Assembly (NCBI GenBank): GCA_949592205.1
Contig: CATIUR010000005.1
Coordinates: forward strand, 88,776,777-88,840,776
Source: Helichrysum umbraculigerum
Taxonomy: Eukaryota > Streptophyta > Magnoliopsida > Asterales > Asteraceae
DNA: 64,000 nt
Reading direction: 5' to 3'
Shown one piece after another: positions 37,089 through 53,498 of this stretch. The notes beneath the pieces were generated by a model. The model worked only from the letters and a program-made list of their open reading frames with translations, did no database searches and was not told the origin of the DNA. Numbering within the stretch: position 1 is the first letter of the stretch; each line of letters begins with the position of its first letter. Made by a program: the position numbers and the translations under genes.

Positions 37089-38420
37089 ATAGGAGATAGA
37101 AGATAGGAGATAGGAGATATATAAGTACTGACGTCCGTATCTGACCTTGAGATTAAGTAATCCGATACTCCAGTATTTGATTCACGACTTCCTACAAAGA
37201 TTTTTAAGTATCTTTCTTTGGGTTATTCTAAAATAAATATTCAGTTTTATCGTAAGGTTATTGTGTAGTGCTATCGTGTTTACTTTTAACTATGTGGTTA
37301 GAGGTTCAACTCCTGCTGATGTATATATTCGTGGTGACTTTCAACAATTGTATATATCCATAGCTTAATGTATATATTCATATTAGTGGGGTGTGCTTAC
37401 TTGTTACATTTCTCAAAAAAAATTTTACTCCATCCATCCAAAATAATTGTCCCTAGACCAAAAAACACTCAATTTCAGAATACATAATTATTACCTCATA
37501 CCTTTGACAGAAAGACAATTTTACCTTTGACAGAAAGACAGTTTTACCTTTGACTAACTAATAATGTCTTCTTTCACTTTTGTAATATTAGTTGCAAATA
37601 AAGGATAAAGGAAGGTTCAAGTAGGAATCAGGAATGAACTTTTGCCTTTTATATTTAAGATAAATTAATTTTTTGACATAAAAATTATATCAAAATTATT
37701 AGAATTTTATGCTCTTTGATATGGGATAAATTTTTAAAAAAATATGTGATACAAATTATATAAAATTCAGTGTGTATCATATATTTTTATTTTTATTTTA
37801 AATTAATCTCATATTAAATAATATAAAATTCTAATAATTTTAATATTATTCTTTTTGTAAAAACTGTACATTTGTTGAAATTAAAAATGAAAAAAAAATG
37901 CTTCTATGGTTCCTATCATAATTAATGATTCTACAATGACCCCCAATAGAGATAATATGAAAAACTTAATCAATTTTTTCTAACCATTTAAACAATTAAT
38001 TTGAGATAACCCAAAAAAAAAAATAAAAAAATCGTAATTCCCTATATTTTTGCAGTTAGCAGCATTGATGATTACCCCATGTACATAATTTTTCCAGTAT
38101 ATAACACTCTACAGGCTCTAGATTAGTTTCCCACTTTTATTTCAATTTTATTTGGCAATTGGTAATTAAGAGGAAAATTATGCATTTATTAAAGCTAAAG
38201 TTTCCTTATTTAATTAAAATTATAATTAATACAATGATGTTTTTTATTTAATTCACTGAAACTTTCCTTTTATTTGTGATGTATTAATTATAATTTTGAT
38301 AATAAAGAAAGTTTGAATTTAATAAAATAGGAATAAGGGGTTGTTATTGACAGCCCTAAGAGCTGTCAAAATCATTTCCCATTTTATTAACAAACATGAA
38401 TTTTTCTTTTATTACAAATA
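37089..38420. other. Intergenic DNA downstream of the aminotransferase gene
   Basis: AT-rich, no gene. It contains a Stowaway-like single end near 37430 (ACTCCATCCATCC). Inverted repeats near 37680-37860 and 38195-38315 could be MITE remnants. A short element at 38345-38370 (GACAGCCCTAAGAGCTGTC) resembles ends at 56475 and 56615. Confidence 0.5.
38402..38411 (-). terminator. Candidate polyadenylation signal of BCAT
   Basis: AATAAAAG on the minus strand about 10-20 bases after the stop, with another AATAAAATGG near 38380. Plant signals are loose, so this is a candidate only. Confidence 0.4.
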
Positions 38421-44524
<6,104 letters not shown>

Positions 44525-44617
44525 ATTGTGAACCCGAATTCGAAAACCAGAAAGTAATCGGAGAAATTTGTGAAGAAGAGAAAGTTACGAGAGAATGAAG
44601 AGGGGGTTGGTTGGTTG

Positions 44618-44627
44618 ATATATATAG
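44618..44627 (-). promoter_or_regulatory. Candidate TATA box of BCAT
   Basis: Minus strand CTATATATAT about 95 bases before the ATG, followed by a purine- and pyrimidine-rich leader. It is the best TATA match near the start codon. Confidence 0.5.
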
Positions 44628-44694
44628 GATCTAAAGGGAACAACTAGTCATCTATTTTTATATTCCCGTCACATTTCCATGCTTTATATTTTTC

Positions 44695-45472
44695 AAAAAT
44701 TTCATATATATCCCTAAAAATAATGACAATTACATATATATCCAACCAAACTTCATAATATCATATATATCCCTACAAACTATTTAAACTCTCATATACA
44801 TCCATTCCTCCAATTAAATAAATATCATTTTCGTTTGTAATTATATAACTGAAAAAGCTCATCAAAATCAAACGTCTTCGATCAAACACCAAAAAATGCA
44901 GGCCCACGACTACTAAAAAGTAGCTACTGATATCTTATTATACCATATGTGACATCAACACATTCGTAACTCTATAACTAAAAAGCACCCAACAATTTTA
45001 TAGCTCACCAAAATCAACATTTTCAATCCAACAACAAAAAATGCAGACATGTAAACTACTAAAGTGTCATCAATGGGAGTGACGAGAGTAAAAAGCAGAA
45101 AAAAACAACCTTCTGTATATTACCTAAACGTAGGGTTCTCGTACGACTCGGAATAATAGAATGATGGTTCCGAATCAGTTTATTGTATGCAACTGATGAA
45201 ACACAAAGATGGGAAGTTTGTATTTGGCGGGAATGTTTGTGTTTGGCGCCATGGTTGAGATAAGAAAGAAGGGTAGAATTTTGATCAGTTGCTACATGTT
45301 CGATAATTGAGTTGCGTAGTTTTTAAGAATTTATATTTGTATTTATTTATTTAATTGGGGGAATGGATATATATGAGAGTTTAAATAGTTTGTAGGGATA
45401 TATATGATATTATGAAGTTTGGTTGAATATATATGTAATTGTCATTATTTTTAGGGATATATATGAAATTTT
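44695..45472. mobile_element. Large inverted-repeat element in the BCAT upstream region
   Basis: Arms of about 130 bases (44695-44832 and 45343-45472) are near-identical inverted copies: each, read inward, carries AAAATTTCATATATATCCC and CTACAAACTATTTAAACTC. The 510 bp interior is unrelated and includes a gene-leader-like stretch with TTTGGCGGGAATG and TTTGGCGCC. No clear target duplication was found. It begins 170 bases upstream of the BCAT ATG and so lies in its promoter. Confidence 0.65.
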
Positions 45473-45701
45473 CCCATAGTTTTTTATCATTAATTTCATT
45501 TAATAGAATGAAATGCATGACAATTGACAAGAGATGCATATAGGGTAACTCAAATTAAGTAATGAATTAATTAAAATTAAATTAAATACTACATACAAGT
45601 ATTAAAAAAAAAAAAAAAACTACACAGAATGTATTATTTTAAAGAATACATGCTTATACCAATTTTGATTAATCTCTAATTATGGGTTCGTTTCAATTAT
45701 A
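45473..45701. other. Intergenic DNA left of element 3
   Basis: AT-rich with a short poly-A run near 45604; ends at the CTATG target site (45702-45706). Nothing else is visible. Confidence 0.5.
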
Positions 45702-46821
45702 CTATGTGTAACACCCCCAAATTTAATGATTTGCGGAAGCTTGATTTGGGTGTTACTAATCAATAACAAGGCACAAAGATAAATAGCAAACGACTCTATA
45801 TGCGTCGTTTTAACAAAATATATTGATAACTGAAATGTTTACAACATTTAAAGCTTTACAAAGCTCGAGTTTAAATAAAATGAGATTTCAGTACATAAGT
45901 ACTTGTACAAAATATACTAATGCAAGAAAATCTCAATCGTCTGTATGCTGACTCGAGCTAAGGTCCTGAAGCAGAAACATCCTACTGCTGGGTACCTGCG
46001 ATATATGCTAAAAGGTCAGCTAGAAAGCTGGTGAGCTCACAGGTTTGAAATCAGTTAATATAGTATGAACCGCAAGATTTAAATAATGAATTGCATCCAG
46101 CAATTAAATAATGAATTGCATCCAGCAATTAAATGATAGTCATCGTGTATACAGCCATGAGTACATAGTTGAGCTTAACTCGAGGGCCGGGTCCCCTATA
46201 GAGAATTCCGGGCGAGGTGCCTCCACGAATTCCTAATCCACATTCGTCTTCCCAAATATTAGTACGTCCGTTTACCCGGTTAGTGCTTGCTAACCCGGAC
46301 GAGGTGGGTCAATCCTATATGGTACCATATACTAATATTCATGCTACAACGTATTAACAACTATGCTGACGGAGGACTTTAAATGATTAGTTTCGAAAAA
46401 CTCATGTAGTATATGAAAAGTTGGTACTTGCGTTCACATGTTAAAAGTTGAGCAGTATATCACACCCCTGAGTAAAACAGTAAAAGAGGGGCTATGAGAC
46501 TCACCCGAGTCTTGTGAGTTTAACTTAATAAACTTGAGTTGATTAGCCGAGTATGAAGTCCAAAGACTTGTAACCTGAGGGTGTCCACGACACGCGATGG
46601 TTATAAACATGATTGGGTATCTCAAAAGATCACCCTTGTAGTTGTTACACAACTATATATATGTCCAAATTACTACGATTTGGTTGATTTGTTAAGTGTT
46701 TGAAAACATGTACGGCCCGTTGGTGACGGATTTGTAATAATAATCTCAACTATTATTATTTTGATTTCGTGGCGTTTTACTTGAAAAATGTGTTTTAGAA
46801 GCCGTTACGGAATCTAAGTAC

Positions 46822-46920
46822 GGGGGTCCGGGGGCAGCGCCCCTGGTAGCGGGGTCCAAGGGGCGGCAGCCCCTGGCGGGGTCCAAGGGGCAGAGCCCCT
46901 GGCTGGGGTCGAGCTGCCAG
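46822..46920. repeat. G-rich hairpin block in element 3 LTR
   Basis: Three tandem units of about 30 bases on GGGGTCCAAGGGGC. Each has a self-complementary core such as GGGGCAGCGCCCC or AGGGGCAGAGCCCCT. It recurs at 54942-55040 and, slightly changed, in both element 2 LTRs. Confidence 0.85.
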
Positions 46921-47051
46921 GTCAGCTTGGAAAATTTTTATTTCTACTATATTGCTTTGACGAAAAACGCATCTGGGATCTGAATTCGGGTAAAATCGAG
47001 TGATAAATTTCTAGTCTCGACACTTAGTAAAAAATCTGAGTTTTCTGTGTT

Positions 47052-47340
47052 TTGCGACACAATATGCGACACAAAGGTAGTTATGCGACACAAGGGTTGT
47101 GTCGCATAGGAATGCGGCACAATGTCTATGCGACACAATGGTTGTGTCGCATAGATGCGAGATGCTGATTCAACAGCGACATAGTGATTGTGTCGTATGG
47201 TGTATGCGACATAATGGTTGTGTCGCAGGACTTGCGACACTAATTATCGGGTACGACACAAGGTGCGACACAGGGGCTTTTATACGACACAAATGCCAAA
47301 ATACGACACAACATGCGACACAAGGCTTGTGTCGCATGGA
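47052..47340. repeat. GCGACACA motif array in element 3 3' LTR
   Basis: About 18 direct and inverted copies of TGCGACACA/TGTGTCGCA, several arranged as facing pairs (for example CACAAGGGTTGTGTCGCA). It occupies the position of the GCGACGT array in element 2. Confidence 0.88.
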
Positions 47341-48227
47341 TGAACATCAGCCCAGAAAGTCCGGCTGTCAAGGTTTTTCCGGCCAAAAATCCGTTTTAAA
47401 CTCGTTTTCAGGTTATAAAATCGTGTTCTATACATTGTAATGGACATATACAAGTGATAATAACAACTACAATTGAAAAATACTAAGAATCGAGAGATTT
47501 CGGGATTTTGTCGGAAACTTACAAATTGCCGAAACGAAAATCCGAAAAGATAGCGTTGTAGATCGTCGCGAGGTGGTCGTGAATCTCTAAAAATATTGGT
47601 GATACGAGTGCGTTTGATAGTAGTATTTTGCGATTTTTGTGGGTTGTGGTGATTTGGTGATTTTGGAGAAAAGAAAAGAGGAGAGAGAGAAATGGTTGAG
47701 AAATGAGAAAAAGAGGAAGAAAGGTGGAGGTTATCCTCCACTTTTCGGCTTCGCCCCGCGCTCCGCGCGGTGTTCGTTTTCTCCGTCATTTAACGTTTTG
47801 AACAACTATTTTTCATATTAAATGGTAAGTTTTAAAATACAATTTATTACGCGATGTTTTAGTTAAATACTTTACAATTCAATTTATATTTGAGTTATAA
47901 AATGTAAGTTTGTTTATTTAGTTTGCGCGTTTTAATATTTTAAATCGTGTGAGTTCTGTTTGTACGATACGAATGAATACGAAATATTATCACAATAATA
48001 TTTTTGACATAAAAGTGTTATTTAATAAAGTTGGTCACCAACGTCCGTATTAAATTGAATCGAAATACATTCGATTTAAATTGCGTACGATTTAACCAAA
48101 TCGCATTTTCGTATATATTCAACAATATATATAATTCGATACATTAATTAGCCTAACACAGAACTAACTACATGTATTAACGTATGATTAGGCACTAATT
48201 ACTAGTCCTAATTTGGCGGGTGTTACA

Positions 48228-48238
48228 TTCTCCCCCTG
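48228..48238 (-). other. Element 3 polypurine tract
   Basis: Minus strand CAGGGGGAGAA next to the 3' LTR, identical to element 2. Confidence 0.88.
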
Positions 48239-48261
48239 TTAGAAGAATTTCGTCCCGAAAT

Positions 48262-51200
48262 TTAGTTCGAAGTCGTGTTTGATGTAGAATCAGTGAATAG
48301 TTGAGGATATTTGAGTCGCATTTGGTCTTCCCGTTCCCAGGTGAATTCCGGACCGCGCCGCGAATTCCATCTGACCTTGACGATGGGAATACGACTTTGT
48401 TTTAGTTGTTTGACCTCACGGTCCATGATTTCGGCAGGTTCCTCAACGAAATGAAGTTTATCGTCAACATGAATCTCATCGAGTGGAATGATAAGTGTCT
48501 CATCAGACAGACACTTCTTCAGGTTAGAAATGTGAAAGGTAGGGTGCACGCTGCTGAGTTCGGATGGCAGCCGCAATCGATAAGCTACGGGGCCGATCCG
48601 TTCGAGAATCTCAAAAGGCCCGATGTACCTGGGATTTAACTTCCCGCGTTTGCCAAAACGGATGACGCCTTTCCAAGGCGATACTTTTAAGAGTACTCGA
48701 TCCCCAACTTGGAACTCGAGTGGTTTGAGTCTCACGTCAGCGTAACTTTTCTGACGATCACGTGCGGCTTTGATTCGGTTTTGGATTTCCACAATTTTCT
48801 CAGTGGTGGCGTGTATGAGTTCAGGACCAGTGAGTTGACTATCTCCCACTTCAGTCCAACAAATCGGTGATCGGCACTTACGACCGTACAGTGCCTCAAA
48901 AGGTGCAGCCTTAATGCTGGCGTGATAACTGTTATTGTACGAGAATTCGCACAACGGTAGATGTTTTTCCCAGTTTGTACCGAAATCAACTACGCAGGCC
49001 CGTAGCATATCTTCCAGTGTCTGAATGGTTCGTTCACTTTGGCCATCGGTTTGAGGATGGTATGCGGTACTCATATCGAGACGGGTACCCATTGCTTTTT
49101 GAAGTGATTGCCAAAAGTGAGAGGTGAAACGGGCATCTCTGTCAGAGATGATCGAGATTGGAACGCCGTGTTGAGAAACGATTTCTTTGATGTAGATTTG
49201 TGCAAGGCGCTCCATTTTATCGTTTTCCTTGATTGCCAGGAAATGAGCAGATTTGGTGAGACGATCGACGATCACCCAAATGGTATCGCAACCGCTCGAC
49301 GACTTTGGTAGTTTGGTTATGAAATCCATGGCAATTTGTTCCCATTTCCATTCAGGGATTTCAGGTTGTTGGAGTAAGCCGGAAGGCTTTTGATGTTCGG
49401 TTTTGACTTTCGAGCAAGTAAGACACTTGCTGACATAAGTGGCGATTTCGGCTTTCATGTTTGGCCACCAATAAAATTCCTTGATGCCGTGGTACATCTT
49501 ATTGCATCCTGGATGGATAGAATATTTAGACTTGTGAGCTTCGTCCATCACCAAGTCTCGTAGGTTCCCGAAATTAGGCAACCAGATTCGGTTTGAGAAA
49601 TACCTAATCCCGTTAGATTTGATTTCAAATTGTTTGTCAATACCCCGTAAGGCTTCATTTTTGATGTTTTCAGGTTTCAGGGCTTCGATCTGAGCGGTAT
49701 GAATTTGAATAGTAAGATCGTTATGAATGGTCATACTGAGAGCTCGGACTCGAAGTGGTTTCGGTCGTTCCTTTCGGCTGAGGGCATCGGCTACAACATT
49801 AGCCTTCCCTGGATGGTACTTGATCTCACAGTCGTAATCGGTAAGCAACTCGACCCATCGACGTTGCCTCATATTGAGATCCTTCTGATCGAATATATGT
49901 TGGAGACTCTTATGATCGGTAAAGATTGTGCACTTAGTGCCGTAGAGATAATGTCTCCAGACCTTGAGAGCAAAAACGACAGCTCCAAGTTCGAGATCAT
50001 GGGTGGTGTAGTTCTTTTCGTGAATTTTCAGCTGTCGTGAGGCATAGGCAATGACTTTGTCTCGTTGCATCAGCACGCACCCGAGACCTTGGTGAGAAGC
50101 ATCACAGTATACCACGAAGTCATCGGTGCCTTCGGGTAAGGATAGGATGGGAGCACTACAAAGCTTTTGTTTCAGAAGTTGGAACGCTGACTCTTGTTTA
50201 TCGGTCCAATCGAACCTTTTGTCCTTCTGAGTCAGTACCGTGAGTGGTTGAGCTATTTTGGAGAAGTTTTCGATAAATCGCCGATAGTACCCAGCAAGAC
50301 CCAAGAATTGTCGTACTTCAGTTGCAGAGGTGGGTGCTTGCCAGTCTTTGATAGCCTCAATTTTTGAAGGGTCAACGTGGATTCCCTGACTGTCGATCAC
50401 GTGACCAAGGAATTGAACAGTTTGTATCCAGAACTCACACTTAGAGAATTTGACATAAAGCTCCTCGTGTCTAAGTAGTTCAAGGATGGTTTTGAGATGT
50501 TGCGCGTGTTCTTGCTCGTTGCGCGAGTAAATGAGTATGTCATCAATAAAGACGATGACAAACTTATCGAGGTAAGGTTTGCACACCCGATTCATGAGGT
50601 CCATGAATACAGCCGGTGCATTGGTTAGACCGAAGGGCATCACTTGGAATTCGTAGTGCCCGTAACGAGTTCTGAAAGCAGTCTTTGGAATATCGGTGTC
50701 GCGAACTCGTAACTGATGATAGCCTGATCGCAGGTCGATTTTTGAGTAGAAACTTGAACCCTGAAGTTGGTCGAATAGATCATCAATGCGAGGAAGTGGG
50801 TATCGGTTTTTGACGGTTAATTTGTTCAACTCTCGATAGTCGATGCACATTCTGAATGAACCGTCCTTTTTAACAAATAAGACCGGAGCTCCCCAAGGTG
50901 AAGAACTCGGTCTAATGAATCCTCTATCCAGAAGTTCCTGTAACTGGGCGGACAACTCCTGAAGTTCGGATGGGGCTAAACGGTACGGTGCGCGGGCCAC
51001 CGGTGCGGCACCCGGCACGAGATCGATTGAGAACTCAACCTGTCTAGATGGAGGTAAACCAGGTAGTTCTTCCGGAAAGACTTCGGGAAAGTCTCTAACA
51101 ATTGGCACATCCTCAAGTCGCTTCTCCTCTGACTTCTTCTCTGTGATGTGTGCGAGTATTGCAGGGTAACCCTTTCTCAGAAAATTTCGGGTTTTTAAGC

Positions 51201-52716
51201 AAGAGATGATATTGAGTCTCGTCCCACCAGTCTCCCCCTGTATGATCAAGGTTCCACCGGCAGCGAATGGAATGCGGACAATCTTATCGTAACAAACGAT
51301 TTCTGCTCGGTGTTTGGACAACCAGTCCATTCCAATGATGACGTCGAAACTTTCGATTTCAACGGGTACAAGATCGATTGAAAAGGTTTCATCAGCTAGG
51401 TTTAAAGTGCAATTAGGTATCACACTATCGGTTTCTATAAGTTCCCCATTTGCTAGCTCTACAGTGTACTTAACATCTAAGGCAACAGGAGTGATGTCAA
51501 GTAGTGGGCAAAAGTCATCAGAGATAAAGCTTCTATCAGCACGAGTATCAAATAGAACAGAAGCATGTAAGTTGTTGAGGAGGAACATACCCGAGACCAC
51601 ATTCGGGTCTTGGCGGGCGTCCCCAGATTTTATGACGAAGGCTCTGCTTCGGGTGTTGTTGTTGTTGCTGTTGCGGTTGTTGTTGTTGTTGTTGTTGTTG
51701 TTATTCTTCAGCTTTGGGCACGTGTCCCTGAAGTGCCCGGGTTTTCCACACTCAAAGCAGACTTTGGGTGGTCTGGTGTTGTTGGAATTGTTGTTGGCAG
51801 GAGAATTGCAATCTTTGGTGAGGTGGCCGTACCTCTTGCAATTGTTGCAAAAGGGACCACAGGAGCCTTCATGGTGGCGACTGCACTTGGAACAATAGGG
51901 TTTGTTCCCAGTGTAGCCCCGTGTGATGTCGGTGGTGGTGTTGTAGGCTTTGATGGTGTCGGGTTTCTTGTTTTGTTGGCTGGAGTGGTTATTGGGGTAG
52001 TCGGACCACTTTCGTTTGTTGTTGTGAGAGGACGAAGTAGGTGGTTCAGAATCTTGGCTCATTGACATCAGGTCTTGGGCCAGTAGGATTGCACCGTCAA
52101 TGGTGGTTTGGTTTGAAGAGGCGACATGCCCCCGAACAGGCTCAGGAAGGCCAAGGATGTACTTCCTGATTTTATCAGGTTCGGTGCTTACCATGGCTGG
52201 GCGGAGGGCGGCAAGTTGTTGGAACCTGGTGGTATAACCATCGATATCACCACCCTGAACCTTTAGGTTCCAGAACTCCTCGTCTAGCTTTTGGAGTTTG
52301 GCGATTGAGCAGTATTTGGCAGTGAGTTTTGCTTTCAAGTCCTCCCAAGTTAGTTGGTAGGCAATGTCAGCACCCACTGATTGGGTATATGAATTCCACC
52401 ACGAGTGGGCATCATCTTCGAGAGAGCAGGTGGCAAAGTTTACTTTGTCGTTCTCCGCGCATTTGCTGACACGGAAAACAGTTTCCATCTTTTCGAACCA
52501 TCTGATCAGTCCGATGGCTCCTTCAGAACCCTTGAAACTTGAGGGTTTGCAACTTTGAAAGTCCTTGTAAGAACAAGGTTTAGCAGCAGGGGTTTCAGCG
52601 GCATCGCTGTTTCTCGTGGAGTTTTGAGGGGTATTCCGGGCCAAGGCTTCAGTCACAGCCTGGGTTATGAGCGATGTAAGCTGAGCATCGGTGTATGGTC
52701 TTGACTTTGGCGGCAT
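48262..52716 (-). CDS. Element 3 Gag-Pol polyprotein (1484 residues)
   Basis: Single open frame from ATG 52716 (MPPKSRPYTD) to the stop at 48262. Domains in order: Gag with WFEKMETVF (about 45-230); a C-rich knuckle-like stretch, then CCHC knuckles at 290-303 and 320-333 separated by Asn-rich linkers; aspartic protease at about 385; reverse transcriptase with FIDD at 723-726; RNase H; integrase with HHCC zinc site from H1061 and catalytic D1131, D1192, E1228 (35-residue spacing between the last two); chromodomain at about 1425-1475. Two oddities: the protease triad is D390-T391-R392 where element 2 has DTG, and one Lys is missing from the FVKKKDGSF stretch of RT by an in-frame 3-base deletion. 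The Gly of DTG is essentially invariant in retroviral-type proteases, so processing is probably lost. Confidence 0.96.
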   Translation of the reverse strand: MPPKSRPYTDAQLTSLITQAVTEALARNTPQNSTRNSDAAETPAAKPCSYKDFQSCKPSSFKGSEGAIGLIRWFEKMETVFRVSKCAENDKVNFATCSLEDDAHSWWNSYTQSVGADIAYQLTWEDLKAKLTAKYCSIAKLQKLDEEFWNLKVQGGDIDGYTTRFQQLAALRPAMVSTEPDKIRKYILGLPEPVRGHVASSNQTTIDGAILLAQDLMSMSQDSEPPTSSSHNNKRKWSDYPNNHSSQQNKKPDTIKAYNTTTDITRGYTGNKPYCSKCSRHHEGSCGPFCNNCKRYGHLTKDCNSPANNNSNNTRPPKVCFECGKPGHFRDTCPKLKNNNNNNNNNNRNSNNNNTRSRAFVIKSGDARQDPNVVSGMFLLNNLHASVLFDTRADRSFISDDFCPLLDITPVALDVKYTVELANGELIETDSVIPNCTLNLADETFSIDLVPVEIESFDVIIGMDWLSKHRAEIVCYDKIVRIPFAAGGTLIIQGETGGTRLNIISCLKTRNFLRKGYPAILAHITEKKSEEKRLEDVPIVRDFPEVFPEELPGLPPSRQVEFSIDLVPGAAPVARAPYRLAPSELQELSAQLQELLDRGFIRPSSSPWGAPVLFVKKDGSFRMCIDYRELNKLTVKNRYPLPRIDDLFDQLQGSSFYSKIDLRSGYHQLRVRDTDIPKTAFRTRYGHYEFQVMPFGLTNAPAVFMDLMNRVCKPYLDKFVIVFIDDILIYSRNEQEHAQHLKTILELLRHEELYVKFSKCEFWIQTVQFLGHVIDSQGIHVDPSKIEAIKDWQAPTSATEVRQFLGLAGYYRRFIENFSKIAQPLTVLTQKDKRFDWTDKQESAFQLLKQKLCSAPILSLPEGTDDFVVYCDASHQGLGCVLMQRDKVIAYASRQLKIHEKNYTTHDLELGAVVFALKVWRHYLYGTKCTIFTDHKSLQHIFDQKDLNMRQRRWVELLTDYDCEIKYHPGKANVVADALSRKERPKPLRVRALSMTIHNDLTIQIHTAQIEALKPENIKNEALRGIDKQFEIKSNGIRYFSNRIWLPNFGNLRDLVMDEAHKSKYSIHPGCNKMYHGIKEFYWWPNMKAEIATYVSKCLTCSKVKTEHQKPSGLLQQPEIPEWKWEQIAMDFITKLPKSSSGCDTIWVIVDRLTKSAHFLAIKENDKMERLAQIYIKEIVSQHGVPISIISDRDARFTSHFWQSLQKAMGTRLDMSTAYHPQTDGQSERTIQTLEDMLRACVVDFGTNWEKHLPLCEFSYNNSYHASIKAAPFEALYGRKCRSPICWTEVGDSQLTGPELIHATTEKIVEIQNRIKAARDRQKSYADVRLKPLEFQVGDRVLLKVSPWKGVIRFGKRGKLNPRYIGPFEILERIGPVAYRLRLPSELSSVHPTFHISNLKKCLSDETLIIPLDEIHVDDKLHFVEEPAEIMDREVKQLKQSRIPIVKVRWNSRRGPEFTWEREDQMRLKYPQLFTDSTSNTTSN

Positions 52717-53012
52717 GATTCTTCAATCAAAGAAATGAAGATACATGAGATTTTGTAAGAAAATTGTATTTGTCTCAGATGTACATGTATAAAGACGGTA
52801 ATACATAACATCAATATGAAAAAGGAAAATGGCAATTTATATGAGTTGAAACAGTAAGGAATATTTGATAGATAATATGAGTTCAAAGGTTACATCTCAT
52901 GGATGTATTACAAAAGGGTGTCGGGAATTGTTACATCCGACCGAATTACAGAGTAACGCTTAGATAGTTATTAGACTACAAGATAGATTACAAGACAAGG
53001 ACTATACTAGTC

Positions 53013-53498
53013 TTAACGTAGATTAATCTGTTCCATCATTTCAATGAGGCGATCCACAGTGTTTGCAAGCCTGCTAGCCTGTCGGGCGTTGTCTTCAGCC
53101 AACGCTAGTCGCTGTACCAATCCACGGGTATATTCATCCGTTTCCCGTGAGCGTTGCTCACATTCTTCAAGTCGGTGTTTCAAGAGGGCGGTTTCTACGC
53201 TTATCTCTACCACTTTGTTGAAGAGAACGTCTACATTGTTAACGGTGGTTTCGTGATCCTCGGTGACTTGTTCGATGCGTTCGAGAGATGTAAGTCTCCA
53301 GTTTTCGTTCGTTTCCTGCAACATGACATCCATGGTGCGAAGTCGCTGCTCGTGTTGGTTCACCCTAGCGGCTAAGGCCGGCAAGGTGAAGTGAGTGGGG
53401 TACGGGCCAGCTCGAGGCAACCTGACATTCCTCCTAGCTACCTTTGGGTTCTGCAACCCGGATTGAGAGCGAGATGAATTTGATGGTGTGTTTACCAT
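53013..53498 (-). CDS. Element 3 extra ORF between primer site and gag (161 residues)
   Basis: ATG at 53496-53498, product starting MVNTPSNSSRSQSGLQNPK and ending MMEQINLR. Its start lies about 310 bases downstream of the primer binding site and its stop about 300 bases before gag, on the same strand. The N-terminus is Ser/Asn/Pro-rich and basic (VARRNVRLPRAGP). Residues 40-160 are rich in Leu, Glu, Arg and Gln with heptad-like spacing, suggesting a coiled coil. No signal peptide, membrane segment, zinc knuckle or known domain is seen. The homologous ORF in element 2 is about 80% identical and stays open apart from one N-terminal indel, which argues for past selection. Function is unknown; an accessory RNA- or Gag-binding protein is only one guess. 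Confidence 0.75.
   Translation of the reverse strand: MVNTPSNSSRSQSGLQNPKVARRNVRLPRAGPYPTHFTLPALAARVNQHEQRLRTMDVMLQETNENWRLTSLERIEQVTEDHETTVNNVDVLFNKVVEISVETALLKHRLEECEQRSRETDEYTRGLVQRLALAEDNARQASRLANTVDRLIEMMEQINLR

Larger units (their letters stand above)
45707..48227 (-). repeat. Element 3 3' LTR
   Basis: 2521 bp; starts TGTAACACCCCC and ends GGGTGTTACA on the plus strand. It shares blocks with the element 2 LTR (for example GTACATAAGTACTTGTAC and TATGGTACCATATACTAA), but its central motif array differs. Confidence 0.96.

Noticed and set aside
47052..47340. CRISPR-like array
   Set aside because: The repeats are short, in both orientations and irregularly spaced, and the DNA is a plant LTR. 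No cas genes are present.
51314..52065. Plus-strand ORFs of 150-194 codons opposite element 3 gag
   Set aside because: Antisense shadows of Gag-Pol; the Leu/Val-rich translation comes from the Asn codon repeats on the other strand.
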